NCBI GenBank assembly: GCA_030626025.1
Contig: DAOUPT010000006.1
Location: 30,767-94,766 of the forward strand
DNA length: 64,000 nt
Source: Anderseniella sp.
Lineage (GTDB): Bacteria > Pseudomonadota > Alphaproteobacteria > Rhizobiales > Aestuariivirgaceae
Direction of reading: 5' to 3'
Below, piece after piece: positions 15,536 to 23,753 of this stretch. The notes under the pieces were generated by a model. The model was not told where the DNA came from. It did no database searches and saw only the letters and a list, made by a program, of their open reading frames with translations. Made by a program: the position numbers and the translations under genes. The first letter of the stretch is position 1; each line of letters begins with the position of its first letter.

Positions 15536-16039
15536 ATGGATCAAGCAAATGAGGCATTTGGAATCGCTGTGGATTATGCCAGCAACCAAATTATTTGGTA
15601 TCAGCTTAATGGAACTGTGAAGCTGTATCTGTTTCGATCAGCTGGCGTGATTTCCATTCTTGCAACGATTCTGGTTACCTATCTGTCAGCGACATTGGAC
15701 AATGAAAAGCCAACTTTGTTCGGTTTTCGAAAGAATGTTCTCATCGCTGTATTAGCGGCATCAAGCGCGATGGTCATTTCACTTTCGAGTTTTTTTGGTT
15801 GGAAGTCGTCGTGGGAAAGCCACCGGCTGGCACAGTTTCAACTTGAAGCATTAATTGTTGAATCCAGAATTCAAAAACTGAAAATAGAGAAAAATGGCAC
15901 CGACACAGAGCTGTTTGAACTCGCACACTCATTATCAACGAGAGTTAGAGAAATAGTCTCAGAAGAGACCATCAAATACTACAAAAGTGTAACCAGCGCG
16001 AGCCGTGTTCCAGAGCTAAAGAAGCCGAAGAAGAAATAA
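15536..16039 (+). CDS. Two-helix membrane protein, SLATT/DUF4231-like
   Basis: A 167-residue protein. An amphipathic N-terminal helix (ASNQIIWYQLNGTVKLYLFR) is followed by two membrane helices near residues 33-50 (AGVISILATILVTYLSA) and 62-82 (VLIAVLAASSAMVISLSSFFG). After them come the segment WESHRLAQFQLEALIVESRI and a charged C-terminal tail ending in KKPKKK. The pattern of two helices then W-x-x-x-R/H-x-x-x-x-x-E recalls the SLATT family, whose members are proposed pore-forming effectors in conflict systems. The match is by eye only. It stands alone between pta and a TetR gene, with a poor ribosome binding site. Confidence 0.55.
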   Translation: MDQANEAFGIAVDYASNQIIWYQLNGTVKLYLFRSAGVISILATILVTYLSATLDNEKPTLFGFRKNVLIAVLAASSAMVISLSSFFGWKSSWESHRLAQFQLEALIVESRIQKLKIEKNGTDTELFELAHSLSTRVREIVSEETIKYYKSVTSASRVPELKKPKKK

Positions 16040-16104
16040 GTCGAATCTAATTTTGCAAAATTGATCGATGTTGCGACAAATCACCATTTGATTTGACTGC
16101 TGTT

Positions 16105-16653
16105 TTAGCTTGTGAATTCCGTCAGCAGATCCTTCGCAATTCGGTCAAAAACTTCAATGCCCGACAGGTTTTTAGCTAGAATGAGGGCGCCTTGCAGGCT
16201 GGCGATGATGTGTTCAGCCCGCGCTTGTCGTCGGGGTTGTGGAACGCTCGGGGGTAAAGCTGCGCGCATCCATTCTACATTGGCGGTTAAGAACACCCCA
16301 ACCGCGCTGGCAACCTCGACCGGCAGACCACTTTTTTCCGCCCCCAGAATGCCGCACAAACAAACATCGCCATGGGCTACAAAAGCTGCCCGGTACAGTG
16401 AGCACAGGGCCTGTATTTTTTCATCAACCGTCGCCAACCCGGCTGACATTTCCTCCAGCTTGCTAAAAAAGCTGTCTGAATAGCGCCCGACCAGCGCTAC
16501 AGCCAAATCTTCTTTGCGGCGGAAATGATAATGGACGCTGGAACTTTTAATGCCCAGGTCATCGGCCAGGTCGCGAAAGCTCATGGCGTGATAACCATCC
16601 GAGCGGATACGACATTCCGCGGCATTCATAAGTCGATCAATTGTTTCTGTCAC
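16105..16653 (-). CDS. TetR/AcrR-family transcriptional regulator
   Basis: About 182 residues. The N-terminal helix-turn-helix is clear: MNAAECRIRSDGYHAMSFRD, then LGIKSSSVHYHFRRKEDL. The C-terminal ligand domain contains VCLCGILGAEKSGLP. I choose the GTG at 16653 (VTETIDRLMNAAE) because it gives the usual TetR length; an upstream TTG at 16728 would add 25 unusual residues and overlap the GST promoter. It is divergent from a glutathione S-transferase gene, with a palindrome next to that gene's promoter, so it most likely represses the GST gene in response to an electrophile or similar ligand. Confidence 0.85.
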   Translation of the reverse strand: MTETIDRLMNAAECRIRSDGYHAMSFRDLADDLGIKSSSVHYHFRRKEDLAVALVGRYSDSFFSKLEEMSAGLATVDEKIQALCSLYRAAFVAHGDVCLCGILGAEKSGLPVEVASAVGVFLTANVEWMRAALPPSVPQPRRQARAEHIIASLQGALILAKNLSGIEVFDRIAKDLLTEFTS

Positions 16654-16696
16654 ATCAATGTCTCTGTTATTTTTTTCTACCTGCAGATAGATAGGC

Positions 16697-16746
16697 TTGA
16701 CATAGCCGATTTGCCTTGTATAAAGCAACTATCTACTGATAGATAG
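16697..16746 (+). promoter_or_regulatory. Sigma-70 promoter and TetR operator for the GST gene
   Basis: TTGACA (16697-16702), a 16-bp spacer and TATAAA (16719-16724) make a near-consensus promoter. Immediately downstream, over the expected start site, lies the palindrome CTATCTA-ctga-TAGATAG (16729-16746). A further related half-site, AGATAG, lies at about 16685. Confidence 0.7.
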
Positions 16747-16770
16747 ATAAGCTAACAAAGGAATTTCAAA

Positions 16771-17394
16771 ATGAAAGTTTATGAATATCAGGGCTTCCCC
16801 AACCCGGCCCGCATCCGCATCACACTGGCAGAATTAGGCATGACCGATGAGGTTGAATTCATCACCATCGATGTCCCCAAAGGCGAACACAAGCAGCCAG
16901 ACTTTGTTAAAAAGAACCCGTTCCCGGCCGTTCCGGTGCTGGAACTTGACGATGGCACCACGCTGGCTGAATGTACCGCCATCACCGAATATCTCGATCA
17001 CCTTGGTGACGGCCCGACCGCCTTGACCGGCAAAACCGCAAAACAGCGCGCCATCACCCACATGATGCAACGCCGGGCAGAATCAGCCCTGCTGGACGCG
17101 GTTGCGGCCTACTTCCACCATGCCACGCCCGGCCTTGGACCTAACGTTGAAGAGTTCCAGAGCAAGGAATGGGGAATGCACCAGCGCGACAAAGCCGTAA
17201 AAGGCATGGCCTATTTCGACGGCGTCCTGAAATCCCAACCCTTCATCGCCGGAGACGAATTCTCAATGGCCGATATCACTGCAATTACCGGGCTGAATTT
17301 TGCCGATGCGGTGGGAATCGATACCCCTGAGGATTGTACCAACCTGCTGGCCTGGCGCAAAAAGGTAAGTGAACGCCCAAGCGTTGCAGGATAG
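16771..17394 (+). CDS. Glutathione S-transferase family protein
   Basis: A 207-residue GST. The N-terminal thioredoxin-like domain has MKVYEYQGFPNPARIRITL, the cis-Pro segment NPFPAVPVLELDDGTTLAEC and then TAITEYLD. The all-helical C-terminal domain includes FIAGDEFSMADITAITGL, the conserved N-capping motif. AAGGAA precedes the ATG. It lies behind a strong promoter with a TetR-type operator, so it is probably inducible and acts in detoxifying an electrophile. The substrate is not evident. Confidence 0.9.
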   Translation: MKVYEYQGFPNPARIRITLAELGMTDEVEFITIDVPKGEHKQPDFVKKNPFPAVPVLELDDGTTLAECTAITEYLDHLGDGPTALTGKTAKQRAITHMMQRRAESALLDAVAAYFHHATPGLGPNVEEFQSKEWGMHQRDKAVKGMAYFDGVLKSQPFIAGDEFSMADITAITGLNFADAVGIDTPEDCTNLLAWRKKVSERPSVAG

Positions 17395-17411
17395 AACTGG
17401 ATCATAAATCA

Positions 17412-17440
17412 GTCATGCCCGGAATAAATCCGGGCATGAC
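17412..17440. repeat. Dispersed GTCATGCC palindrome after the GST gene
   Basis: GTCATGCCCGG and CCGGGCATGAC form a perfect 11-bp stem with a 7-base loop. The outer GTCATGCC arm is shared with the element at 7711-7741. Both lie just 3' of a coding sequence and lack T-runs. Confidence 0.7.
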
Positions 17441-17486
17441 AGGTCAGGGACCTAAGCGTAGTTTTTAAACAGAAAGAATAATAATC

Positions 17487-18170
17487 ATGTTGATCAATGC
17501 CGACTTTGATAAACGAGCAGCAGTCCATGCCGACCCCATAAACTGGATATCCACCCGGATGCAGGGCGTTGACAGGCACATGCTCGACCGTATTGGTGCC
17601 GAATCCGGCCACGCAACAACAATCGTCCGCTACGCCCCAGGCAGCAGCTTTTCAGCTCACACTCACGCAGGCGGCGAAGAATTCATCGCCCTGGACGGCA
17701 TATTTCAGGACGAACACGGTGATTACCCGTCCGGCACCTATGTCCGCAACCCGCCAACCTCAAGCCACATCCCGCGCTCAGATGATGGTTGTACAATCTT
17801 TGTAAAACTCTGGCAGTTCGAATCCAAAGACCGCACCCAAATCAGCATCGATACAACAAAGACCCCCTTCAATCCTGACCCACAAAATCCCGCCATAAAA
17901 ACAATGCCACTTTTCCGCGATGAGCGTGAAGACGTCCGTCTCGAAAAATGGCAAGCCGACCAAACCATAAATCTCACCGCTCCAGACGGCATGGAAATTT
18001 TGGTACTTGAAGGAGAATTCAAAGAGGCGGGCGAAACCTTCACCAAACACTCATGGTTACGATTGCCAAGGGGTCACAAAACCACAGCAACCGCTGGTCA
18101 GGCTGGTGCTCGACTGTGGGTCAAACGGGGAAACCTCGCCCAGACATCAAAACAGACACCACAAGACTAA
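17487..18170 (+). CDS. ChrR-like cupin-domain protein
   Basis: A 227-residue protein with two cupin half-barrels. The first has the metal motif SAHTHAGGEEFIALDGIF with GTYVRNPPTSSH. The second is degenerate and contains MEILVLEGEF and HSWLRLPRGHK. It resembles the cupin part of the anti-sigma factor ChrR but lacks the N-terminal zinc anti-sigma domain, so it is probably an enzyme or a binding protein rather than a sigma regulator. No close operon partner is present; it lies behind the GST gene with a palindromic repeat between them. The ribosome binding site is weak. Confidence 0.75.
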   Translation: MLINADFDKRAAVHADPINWISTRMQGVDRHMLDRIGAESGHATTIVRYAPGSSFSAHTHAGGEEFIALDGIFQDEHGDYPSGTYVRNPPTSSHIPRSDDGCTIFVKLWQFESKDRTQISIDTTKTPFNPDPQNPAIKTMPLFRDEREDVRLEKWQADQTINLTAPDGMEILVLEGEFKEAGETFTKHSWLRLPRGHKTTATAGQAGARLWVKRGNLAQTSKQTPQD

Positions 18171-18189
18171 GCGGACCAGCCCTAACCCT

Positions 18190-18828
18190 TTACGGATAAA
18201 GCCGGGTCTTTTCCCATTCGCCATCAACTGCGTCCCGGCGAAAGACAATCCGGTCGTGCAGGCGGAAAGGGCGGTCGTGCCAGAACTCTATCGACAGCGG
18301 TTTGACCCGAAAGCCTGACCAGTGCGGCGGCCGGGGGATGGCACCGATGGCGTGCCGGGCTGCGTATTTGGCGATGGATTTTTCCAGCGCGAAACGGCTC
18401 TCGAGTGGTCGTGACTGGTCCGAGGCCCAGGCACCGATGCGGCTGTCGCGAGCCCGAGAGGCAAAATAGGCATCAGCCTCTTCGTCGCAGACCGTTTCCA
18501 CCAGACCGCGAATTCGCACTTGCCGCCGCAGCGACTTCCAGTGAAAATTCAACGCCACTTTGCCGTGCTCCAAAATCTCGCGCCCTTTCTGGCTTTCGAA
18601 ATTGGTATAAAAAACAAAGCCTGTTTCATCAAAACCTTTTAGCAATACCATCCGCACATTGGGCATGCCGTCTTCATCAACGCTGGCCACACTCATCGCA
18701 TTGTGGTCATTGGGTTCGGATTTCTCGGCATCCTTTAGCCAGTCGGCAAACAGCTCAAAAGGCGCATCGGCGTCGGTAAAGCCCACAGCAGCAGTTATGA
18801 TTTTGAGAATTTCGTCAGTATTGGCCAT
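18190..18828 (-). CDS. pdxH: Pyridoxamine 5'-phosphate oxidase
   Basis: A 212-residue FMN enzyme of vitamin B6 metabolism that oxidises pyridoxine or pyridoxamine phosphate to pyridoxal phosphate. Family segments are present in order: [52 protein letters not shown], the [16 protein letters not shown] region, and the C-terminal signature [17 protein letters not shown] followed by HDR. It is divergent from fabI, an arrangement conserved in Hyphomicrobiales. Confidence 0.95.
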   Translation of the reverse strand: MANTDEILKIITAAVGFTDADAPFELFADWLKDAEKSEPNDHNAMSVASVDEDGMPNVRMVLLKGFDETGFVFYTNFESQKGREILEHGKVALNFHWKSLRRQVRIRGLVETVCDEEADAYFASRARDSRIGAWASDQSRPLESRFALEKSIAKYAARHAIGAIPRPPHWSGFRVKPLSIEFWHDRPFRLHDRIVFRRDAVDGEWEKTRLYP

Positions 18829-19026
18829 TGAAACCGGTCTCGCAAATAGGTATGTGTAACGACCTTAACATAGTAACTTCCCCTGATACTGCAATCTAAA
18901 ACTGGCTATAAATTCTGTCACAGACTGTAACAAAATGTGACAGATCAGGCCGGTGGATGTGCAGTAAAATTAGTGTAGATTGCCCTTTCGCGGGCGAACT
19001 TAAAACGGATCAAAAGAAGAAAAAAT

Positions 19027-19851
19027 ATGACAAACACCGGAAACTTGATGGCGGGCAAACGTGGCCTGATTATGGGCGTTGCCAACCAGCGTTCAATCGC
19101 TTGGGGCATTGCCAAAGCCTGCGCCAATCAGGGGGCTGAACTGGCCTTTACTTATCAGGGCGACGCACTGAAAAAACGGGTTGAACCGCTGGCCGCCTCA
19201 ATCGATTCCGAAATTGTCCTACCCTGCGATGTCACCGATGCAGCCTCGATCGATGCCACCTTTGCTGCCATAGAAGAAAAATGGGGCAAGCTTGATTTCG
19301 TCGTCCACGGCATCGCTTTTTCCGACAAGGACGAACTGACCGGCCGCTATGTCGATACCACTTCGGCCAACTTTGATCGCACCCTGTCGATCTCCTGCTA
19401 TTCCTTTACCGCCATTGCCCAACGGGCCGAAAAACTGATGACCGATGGCGGCTCGCTGATCACCCTGACCTATTACGGTGCTGAAAAATGGATGCCTCAT
19501 TATAACGTCATGGGCGTTGCCAAGGCAGCACTGGAAGCCTCGGTGCGTTATCTGGCTGCTGACCTTGGCGAGAAAAACATCCGTGTTAACGCCATTTCCG
19601 CCGGCCCGATTAAAACCCTGGCCGCTTCCGGTATTGGTGATTTCCGCTATATCCTGAAATGGAACGAATACAACTCCCCCATGCGCCGTACTGTAACCAT
19701 CGAAGAGGTTGGTGATACCGGCCTCTACCTGGCTTCAGATTTAAGCCGCAGCGTGACCGGCGAAATTCTCCACGTGGATGCCGGTTATCACATCGTTGGC
19801 ATGAAAAACCCGTCCGCCCCTGATATTTCGGTGGTTAAAAAAGGTGACTGA
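19027..19851 (+). CDS. fabI: Enoyl-[acyl-carrier-protein] reductase (NADH), FabI
   Basis: A 274-residue short-chain dehydrogenase of the FabI type. It has the typical start LMAGKRGLIMGVANQRSIAW, the catalytic Tyr-Lys pair in TYYGAEKWMPHYNVMGVAKA, and SAGPIKTLAASGI. It performs the last reduction in fatty acid elongation. An AAGAAG purine stretch lies upstream of the ATG. The next gene starts inside its last codons. Confidence 0.95.
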   Translation: MTNTGNLMAGKRGLIMGVANQRSIAWGIAKACANQGAELAFTYQGDALKKRVEPLAASIDSEIVLPCDVTDAASIDATFAAIEEKWGKLDFVVHGIAFSDKDELTGRYVDTTSANFDRTLSISCYSFTAIAQRAEKLMTDGGSLITLTYYGAEKWMPHYNVMGVAKAALEASVRYLAADLGEKNIRVNAISAGPIKTLAASGIGDFRYILKWNEYNSPMRRTVTIEEVGDTGLYLASDLSRSVTGEILHVDAGYHIVGMKNPSAPDISVVKKGD

Positions 19852-20440
19852 CCAGACGCCGCCGATTTACTTCATCCGCCACGGCCAGACTGACTGGAAC
19901 GCGGCGCGAAAAGTGCAGGGCCAAACCGATATTCCCCTCAATGAAACCGGTCACGGTCAGGCCCGCGACGTGGCCCGTGCTTTGGCCGAGCTCGAACCGG
20001 ACCCTAAAAAATTCCAGTTCTATGCCTCACCGCTCACTCGCACCCGGCAAACCATGGACCACGTGCTCAAAGCTTATGGCATCAGCGAGCAGCACGTCCT
20101 GTTCGAAGACCGCCTGCGCGAAGTCTCCTTTGGTGAGCGCGAAGGCTGGACCTGGCCTGAACTCAACGCCGATGGCATTGAACCGCGAGTTGACCCGGAA
20201 AGCTATTTCCACTGGCGCCCCGAAGGCGGTGAAAGCTACGCCGATGTCGCAGCCCGGGTAAGAGACTGGCTCGCATCGGTCACCAAACCTTCAATAGTCG
20301 TCGCCCACGGCGGCGTAAGCCGCGTATTCCGAGGCATATTATTGGGCCAGACCGGCGCAGAATACGTCGGCTTGAAAGTCCCGCAGACCAAGTTTTTCAA
20401 GGTTGAGAGCGGTGAGATTGAGTGGTTTAAAGCGCGGTGA
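19844..20440 (+). CDS. Histidine phosphatase family protein (phosphoglycerate mutase-like)
   Basis: A 198-residue protein with the catalytic RHG motif in YFIRHGQTDWNAARKVQGQ and the second His in VVAHGGVSRVFRGI. It starts at a GTG that overlaps the last 8 bases of fabI, so it is translationally coupled. Similar proteins follow fabI in related genomes and are annotated as phosphoglycerate mutase, although a broad-specificity phosphatase is as likely. Confidence 0.85.
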   Translation: MTDQTPPIYFIRHGQTDWNAARKVQGQTDIPLNETGHGQARDVARALAELEPDPKKFQFYASPLTRTRQTMDHVLKAYGISEQHVLFEDRLREVSFGEREGWTWPELNADGIEPRVDPESYFHWRPEGGESYADVAARVRDWLASVTKPSIVVAHGGVSRVFRGILLGQTGAEYVGLKVPQTKFFKVESGEIEWFKAR

Positions 20441-20472
20441 TAACAGGATTAAGCTGGCTTTATGTAGGGATG

Positions 20473-20748
20473 CTATTTAGGCTTTTTTGCCATGCCAGTT
20501 TTCTTCTTTAAAAAGAAGTTCAGCCAAACAGAGAATGCATAAGAGACTGCTGTGGCGGCTAAAACAAATTTTCCAAAACCAACTAGCGCATCATCATGCC
20601 CATGGTTAACACCAGACAGTAGAAGTAGTATCAAAGGTATTGGTAGTACCAGAAAGATGAAGGAGATTTTTGGAAACTTATAAAACAATGGAAAACCAAG
20701 CGGAATAAAAGGAGTGCCAAACAAAGTAACAAATAATAATAACATCAT
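20473..20748 (-). CDS. Small membrane protein of unknown function
   Basis: A 91-residue protein with three hydrophobic segments (starting MMLLLFVTLFGTPFIPLGFP, then ISFIFLVLPIPLILLLLSG, then VLAATAVSYAFSVWLNFF) and a basic tail ending in KKPK. GGAAGGA before the ATG pair supports it as a real gene. I recognise no family. Confidence 0.6.
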   Translation of the reverse strand: MMLLLFVTLFGTPFIPLGFPLFYKFPKISFIFLVLPIPLILLLLSGVNHGHDDALVGFGKFVLAATAVSYAFSVWLNFFLKKKTGMAKKPK

Positions 20749-21122
20749 GGTTTTCCTTCCAATGAACTCATTACGTCAAGACTAAGATACACGCTAATTT
20801 TAACACGAGTTAGAAGATTGTGCCGTAACAATGTGTTTACGTGTCAGGTGATCCGGTCTCAGTCGCACCGTCGTTGCTAGTGATCTTCCGACTGTATTTT
20901 TAAAGTAGCGTGAGAACCCGCAGCCGGACGAGCGAAGCGAGGACCCCGGCGCCCCAGCGCCGCCCTCCCGGAGGCCCGACCGAAGGGAGGATCAGCCGTG
21001 AGGGGAATAAAATCAGCCGTGAGGGATACTAGCAGCGTAGCGATATCATTTTCTTTGATATCGACACACACCGCCAAGCCGCGTATTACTACCCACGAAT
21101 TTACCAGCGAGAACCAGCACCC
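20749..21122. other. Gene-free GC-rich region before aroC
   Basis: I see no gene in these 374 bases. The middle (about 20920-21000) is markedly GC-rich and self-complementary, with GAGCGAAGCGAGGA and CCGGCGCCCC-type arms. It includes a copy of a dispersed 45-nt repeat (20972-21016). Nearer aroC lies an 8-bp perfect hairpin, CGATATCA and TGATATCG. Confidence 0.6.
20972..21016 (+). repeat. Dispersed 45-nt intergenic repeat, copy 1
   Basis: It aligns without gaps to 39698-39742 with 37 of 45 positions identical by my count. The shared core reads GCCGTGA..GGAATAAAA.CAG, preceded by AGGCCCGA and GAGGAT. CCCCGGCGCC lies upstream of both copies. Confidence 0.6.
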
Positions 21123-22211
21123 ATGTCACATAACAGTTTCGGCCATCTTTTCCGCATCACTACATTTGGCGAAAGCCACGGGGTGGCGATTGGTTGTGTG
21201 GTTGACGGGTGTCCTCCCGGCTTGGCGCTAACAGAAGCTGACATTCAGGGTTTTCTCGACAAGCGCAAACCGGGCCAGTCGAAATATACCACCCAGCGCC
21301 AGGAAGCTGATCAGGTGAAAATCCTGTCCGGGGTGTTTGAGGATGATCGCACCAATGGTCAGGTGACCACCGGCACGCCAATTTGCCTGATGATCGAAAA
21401 CACCGATCAGCGCTCAAAAGACTATAGTGACATCCGCGACAAATACCGTCCTGGCCATGCCGACTTCACCTATGATGCCAAATACGGCGTTCGTGATTAT
21501 CGCGGCGGTGGCCGGTCTTCAGCCCGCGAAACCGCCTCACGGGTTGCCGGTGGCGCGGTGGCCCGCAAGGTGCTGGACGGGATTTTCATTCGCGGCGCGC
21601 TGGTGCAGGTCGGACCCCATAAGGTCAATCGCGACAATTGGGACTGGAATGAGATCAATAACAATCCGTTCTTTTGCCCCGATGCACAGGCAGCAAGCCA
21701 ATGGGCCGATTATCTTGATGGCATTCGCAAATCCGGCTCGTCAATCGGTGCTGTGGTTGAGGTGGTGGCATCGGGCGTGCCCGCCGGTTGGGGCGCGCCG
21801 GTCTATGGCAAACTTGATCAGGATTTATCCTCGGCGATGATGAGCATCAACGCCTCCAAGGCGGTTGAGATCGGGGCCGGGTTTGGAGCTGCCTGTCTGA
21901 CCGGTGAAGAAAACGCCGACCAAATTCGCATGGTCGATGGCAAGCCGCAATTTCAATCCAACCATGCCGGCGGTATTCTGGGCGGCATCTCAAGTGGCCA
22001 GGACATCGTCGTGCGCTTTGCCGTCAAACCCACATCGTCAATACTAACACCGCGCAAATCAGTGACCGCCGACGGGCAGGACACCGACATCATCACCAAG
22101 GGCCGCCATGACCCCTGCGTTGGCATCCGCGCCGTGCCGGTGGGCGAGGCAATGATGGCGCTGGTGCTGGCTGATCACAAATTGCGGCACCGGGCTCAAA
22201 TAGGCGATTAG
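21123..22211 (+). CDS. aroC: Chorismate synthase
   Basis: A 362-residue FMN-dependent enzyme that makes chorismate from EPSP, the last step of the shikimate pathway. All signatures are present: [19 protein letters not shown] at the start, [20 protein letters not shown] in the middle, and [20 protein letters not shown] followed by [17 protein letters not shown] near the C-terminus. It follows the phosphatase gene in the usual Hyphomicrobiales order and is followed after 4 bases by a pseudouridine synthase gene. Confidence 0.97.
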   Translation: MSHNSFGHLFRITTFGESHGVAIGCVVDGCPPGLALTEADIQGFLDKRKPGQSKYTTQRQEADQVKILSGVFEDDRTNGQVTTGTPICLMIENTDQRSKDYSDIRDKYRPGHADFTYDAKYGVRDYRGGGRSSARETASRVAGGAVARKVLDGIFIRGALVQVGPHKVNRDNWDWNEINNNPFFCPDAQAASQWADYLDGIRKSGSSIGAVVEVVASGVPAGWGAPVYGKLDQDLSSAMMSINASKAVEIGAGFGAACLTGEENADQIRMVDGKPQFQSNHAGGILGGISSGQDIVVRFAVKPTSSILTPRKSVTADGQDTDIITKGRHDPCVGIRAVPVGEAMMALVLADHKLRHRAQIGD

Positions 22212-22215
22212 GCGA

Positions 22216-22872
22216 ATGAGGCCATTTGTCTACAAACCGCCTGCCGAACCCTGGTTGACTGTCGTCCATCAGGATGATGATTTGCTGGTGCTCGACAAGC
22301 CAAGCGGTCTGTTGAGTGTGCCGGGCAAGGCGCTCGAGCATGGTGATTGTCTGGAACGCCGGGCGCAAGGATCATACCCGCAGTGCCGCATTGTCCACCG
22401 ACTCGATATGGATACTTCGGGTATTCTGGTGCTGGCCATGAACGCCAAAGCCCACCGTCATCTCGGCCTGCAGTTCGAACGTCGCCATGTTAAAAAAACC
22501 TATCTGGCCCGAGTTTGGGGCGTGATGGAAAAGGACAGCGGCACCGTTGATTTGCCACTGATCTGCGACTGGCCCAACCGCCCCCGCCAGATGGTAGATC
22601 ACCAGCGCGGCAAGCCTTCGCAAACCGATTGGCAGGTGTTGCAGCAAGAGACCAATGCAACCTGTGTGGAACTGACCCCGCGAACCGGCCGCTCACATCA
22701 ATTGCGCGTTCACCTGTTAAGTCTTGGTCATCCGATTCTCGGCGATAATATCTATGCCCATCGCCAAGCGTTATTGGCGGCTGACAGATTGCAGCTTCAT
22801 GCGCAAAAACTGACACTGTTTCACCCTTCCGACGGACGGACCTGCGAGTTTTTCAGTGAATGCCCGTTTTAA
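22216..22872 (+). CDS. RluA-family pseudouridine synthase
   Basis: A 218-residue enzyme with the RluA catalytic motif HRLDMDTSGILVLAMN (catalytic Asp in RLDMDTSG), VVHQDDDLLVLDKPSGLLSV at the N-terminus and TGRSHQLRVHLLSLGHPILG near the end. There is no S4 domain, and the short length fits RluA (23S rRNA U746 / tRNA U32) better than RluC or RluD. It overlaps the end of ispE convergently by 4 bases. Confidence 0.9.
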   Translation: MRPFVYKPPAEPWLTVVHQDDDLLVLDKPSGLLSVPGKALEHGDCLERRAQGSYPQCRIVHRLDMDTSGILVLAMNAKAHRHLGLQFERRHVKKTYLARVWGVMEKDSGTVDLPLICDWPNRPRQMVDHQRGKPSQTDWQVLQQETNATCVELTPRTGRSHQLRVHLLSLGHPILGDNIYAHRQALLAADRLQLHAQKLTLFHPSDGRTCEFFSECPF

Positions 22873-23753
22873 TCTGAGCTGCCGACTTGCGTTGCAACAA
22901 CCCACCAGTCAGGGTGTTCACCGGCAATTGCCGTCGCCGCATCTTCGGCCTCTCTCGGGCTGTTAAACAGTCCAAAACAGGTGGTGCCTGAACCGGACAT
23001 GCGAGCCAGTTGGCAGGCGGGGGCTTGCTCAAGCGCTACGATGGTCTGGCCAATATCAGGCGTCAGCGCGATGGCGGCTTTCTGTAAATCATTGCGGGTT
23101 TGACCTAGCCATTCAATCCAGTCATTGCCGGGCAAATCGCCCATCGTAGAAAACGCCGCTTGGCCAATCGGTAACGAAAGTTGTTTAAACACCGCAGGCG
23201 TTGAAACGCCAATTCCGCAATTAACCAGAACACAATCAAGGACCGGAAAATGATCAATGTTGACCAGCTCTTCCCCGATACCACGCATCCGGCACGATGC
23301 ATCGTTCAAACACACCGGCACATCAGCACCAAGCGACAGGGCGATGGCGCTGAGCCTGTCGGCATTAATATCAATCTGCCAAAGCTCGATCAGCCCGTTC
23401 AACGCCGCTGCTGCATCTGCTGACCCGCCGCCAATACCCGACGACACCGGCAGGTTTTTCTGCAACCGAAAGGCTGTCGGGGGCAGGGGGCTTGCCATCG
23501 CATCAGACAAATGCCGATAAGCCTGCAACACCAGATTATCATCATCTACCCGCAGACCATCGCCAAACGGTCCGGCAATCTCAAGGCTGGTTTGATCAGC
23601 CGGTGCGATGTGCAATTGGTCGCCAATGTCGGCAAAAACAACAAGGCTATCGAGAAGATGAAACCCGTCGGTCCGCCTGCCGGTCACATGCAGTGCCAGA
23701 TTGATCTTGGCTTTAGCCGTATATTGAACAGGCTCGCCAGAGCGCTTGATCAC
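22869..23753 (-). CDS. ispE: 4-diphosphocytidyl-2-C-methyl-D-erythritol kinase
   Basis: A 294-residue GHMP kinase of the MEP isoprenoid pathway. It has the KAKINLALHVTGRRTDGFH start and the ATP loop PVSSGIGGGSADAAAAL at about 102-118, and RMSGSGTTCFGLF near the C-terminus. The GTG start overlaps the stop of the upstream TPR gene (GTGA), so the two are coupled, an arrangement seen in related genomes. Confidence 0.95.
   Translation of the reverse strand: MIKRSGEPVQYTAKAKINLALHVTGRRTDGFHLLDSLVVFADIGDQLHIAPADQTSLEIAGPFGDGLRVDDDNLVLQAYRHLSDAMASPLPPTAFRLQKNLPVSSGIGGGSADAAAALNGLIELWQIDINADRLSAIALSLGADVPVCLNDASCRMRGIGEELVNIDHFPVLDCVLVNCGIGVSTPAVFKQLSLPIGQAAFSTMGDLPGNDWIEWLGQTRNDLQKAAIALTPDIGQTIVALEQAPACQLARMSGSGTTCFGLFNSPREAEDAATAIAGEHPDWWVVATQVGSSD

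Noticed and set aside
20900..21010. A tRNA or rRNA fragment in the GC-rich gap before aroC
   Set aside because: No cloverleaf, T-loop or anticodon arm could be traced, and part of the sequence recurs at 39.7 kb as a repeat.
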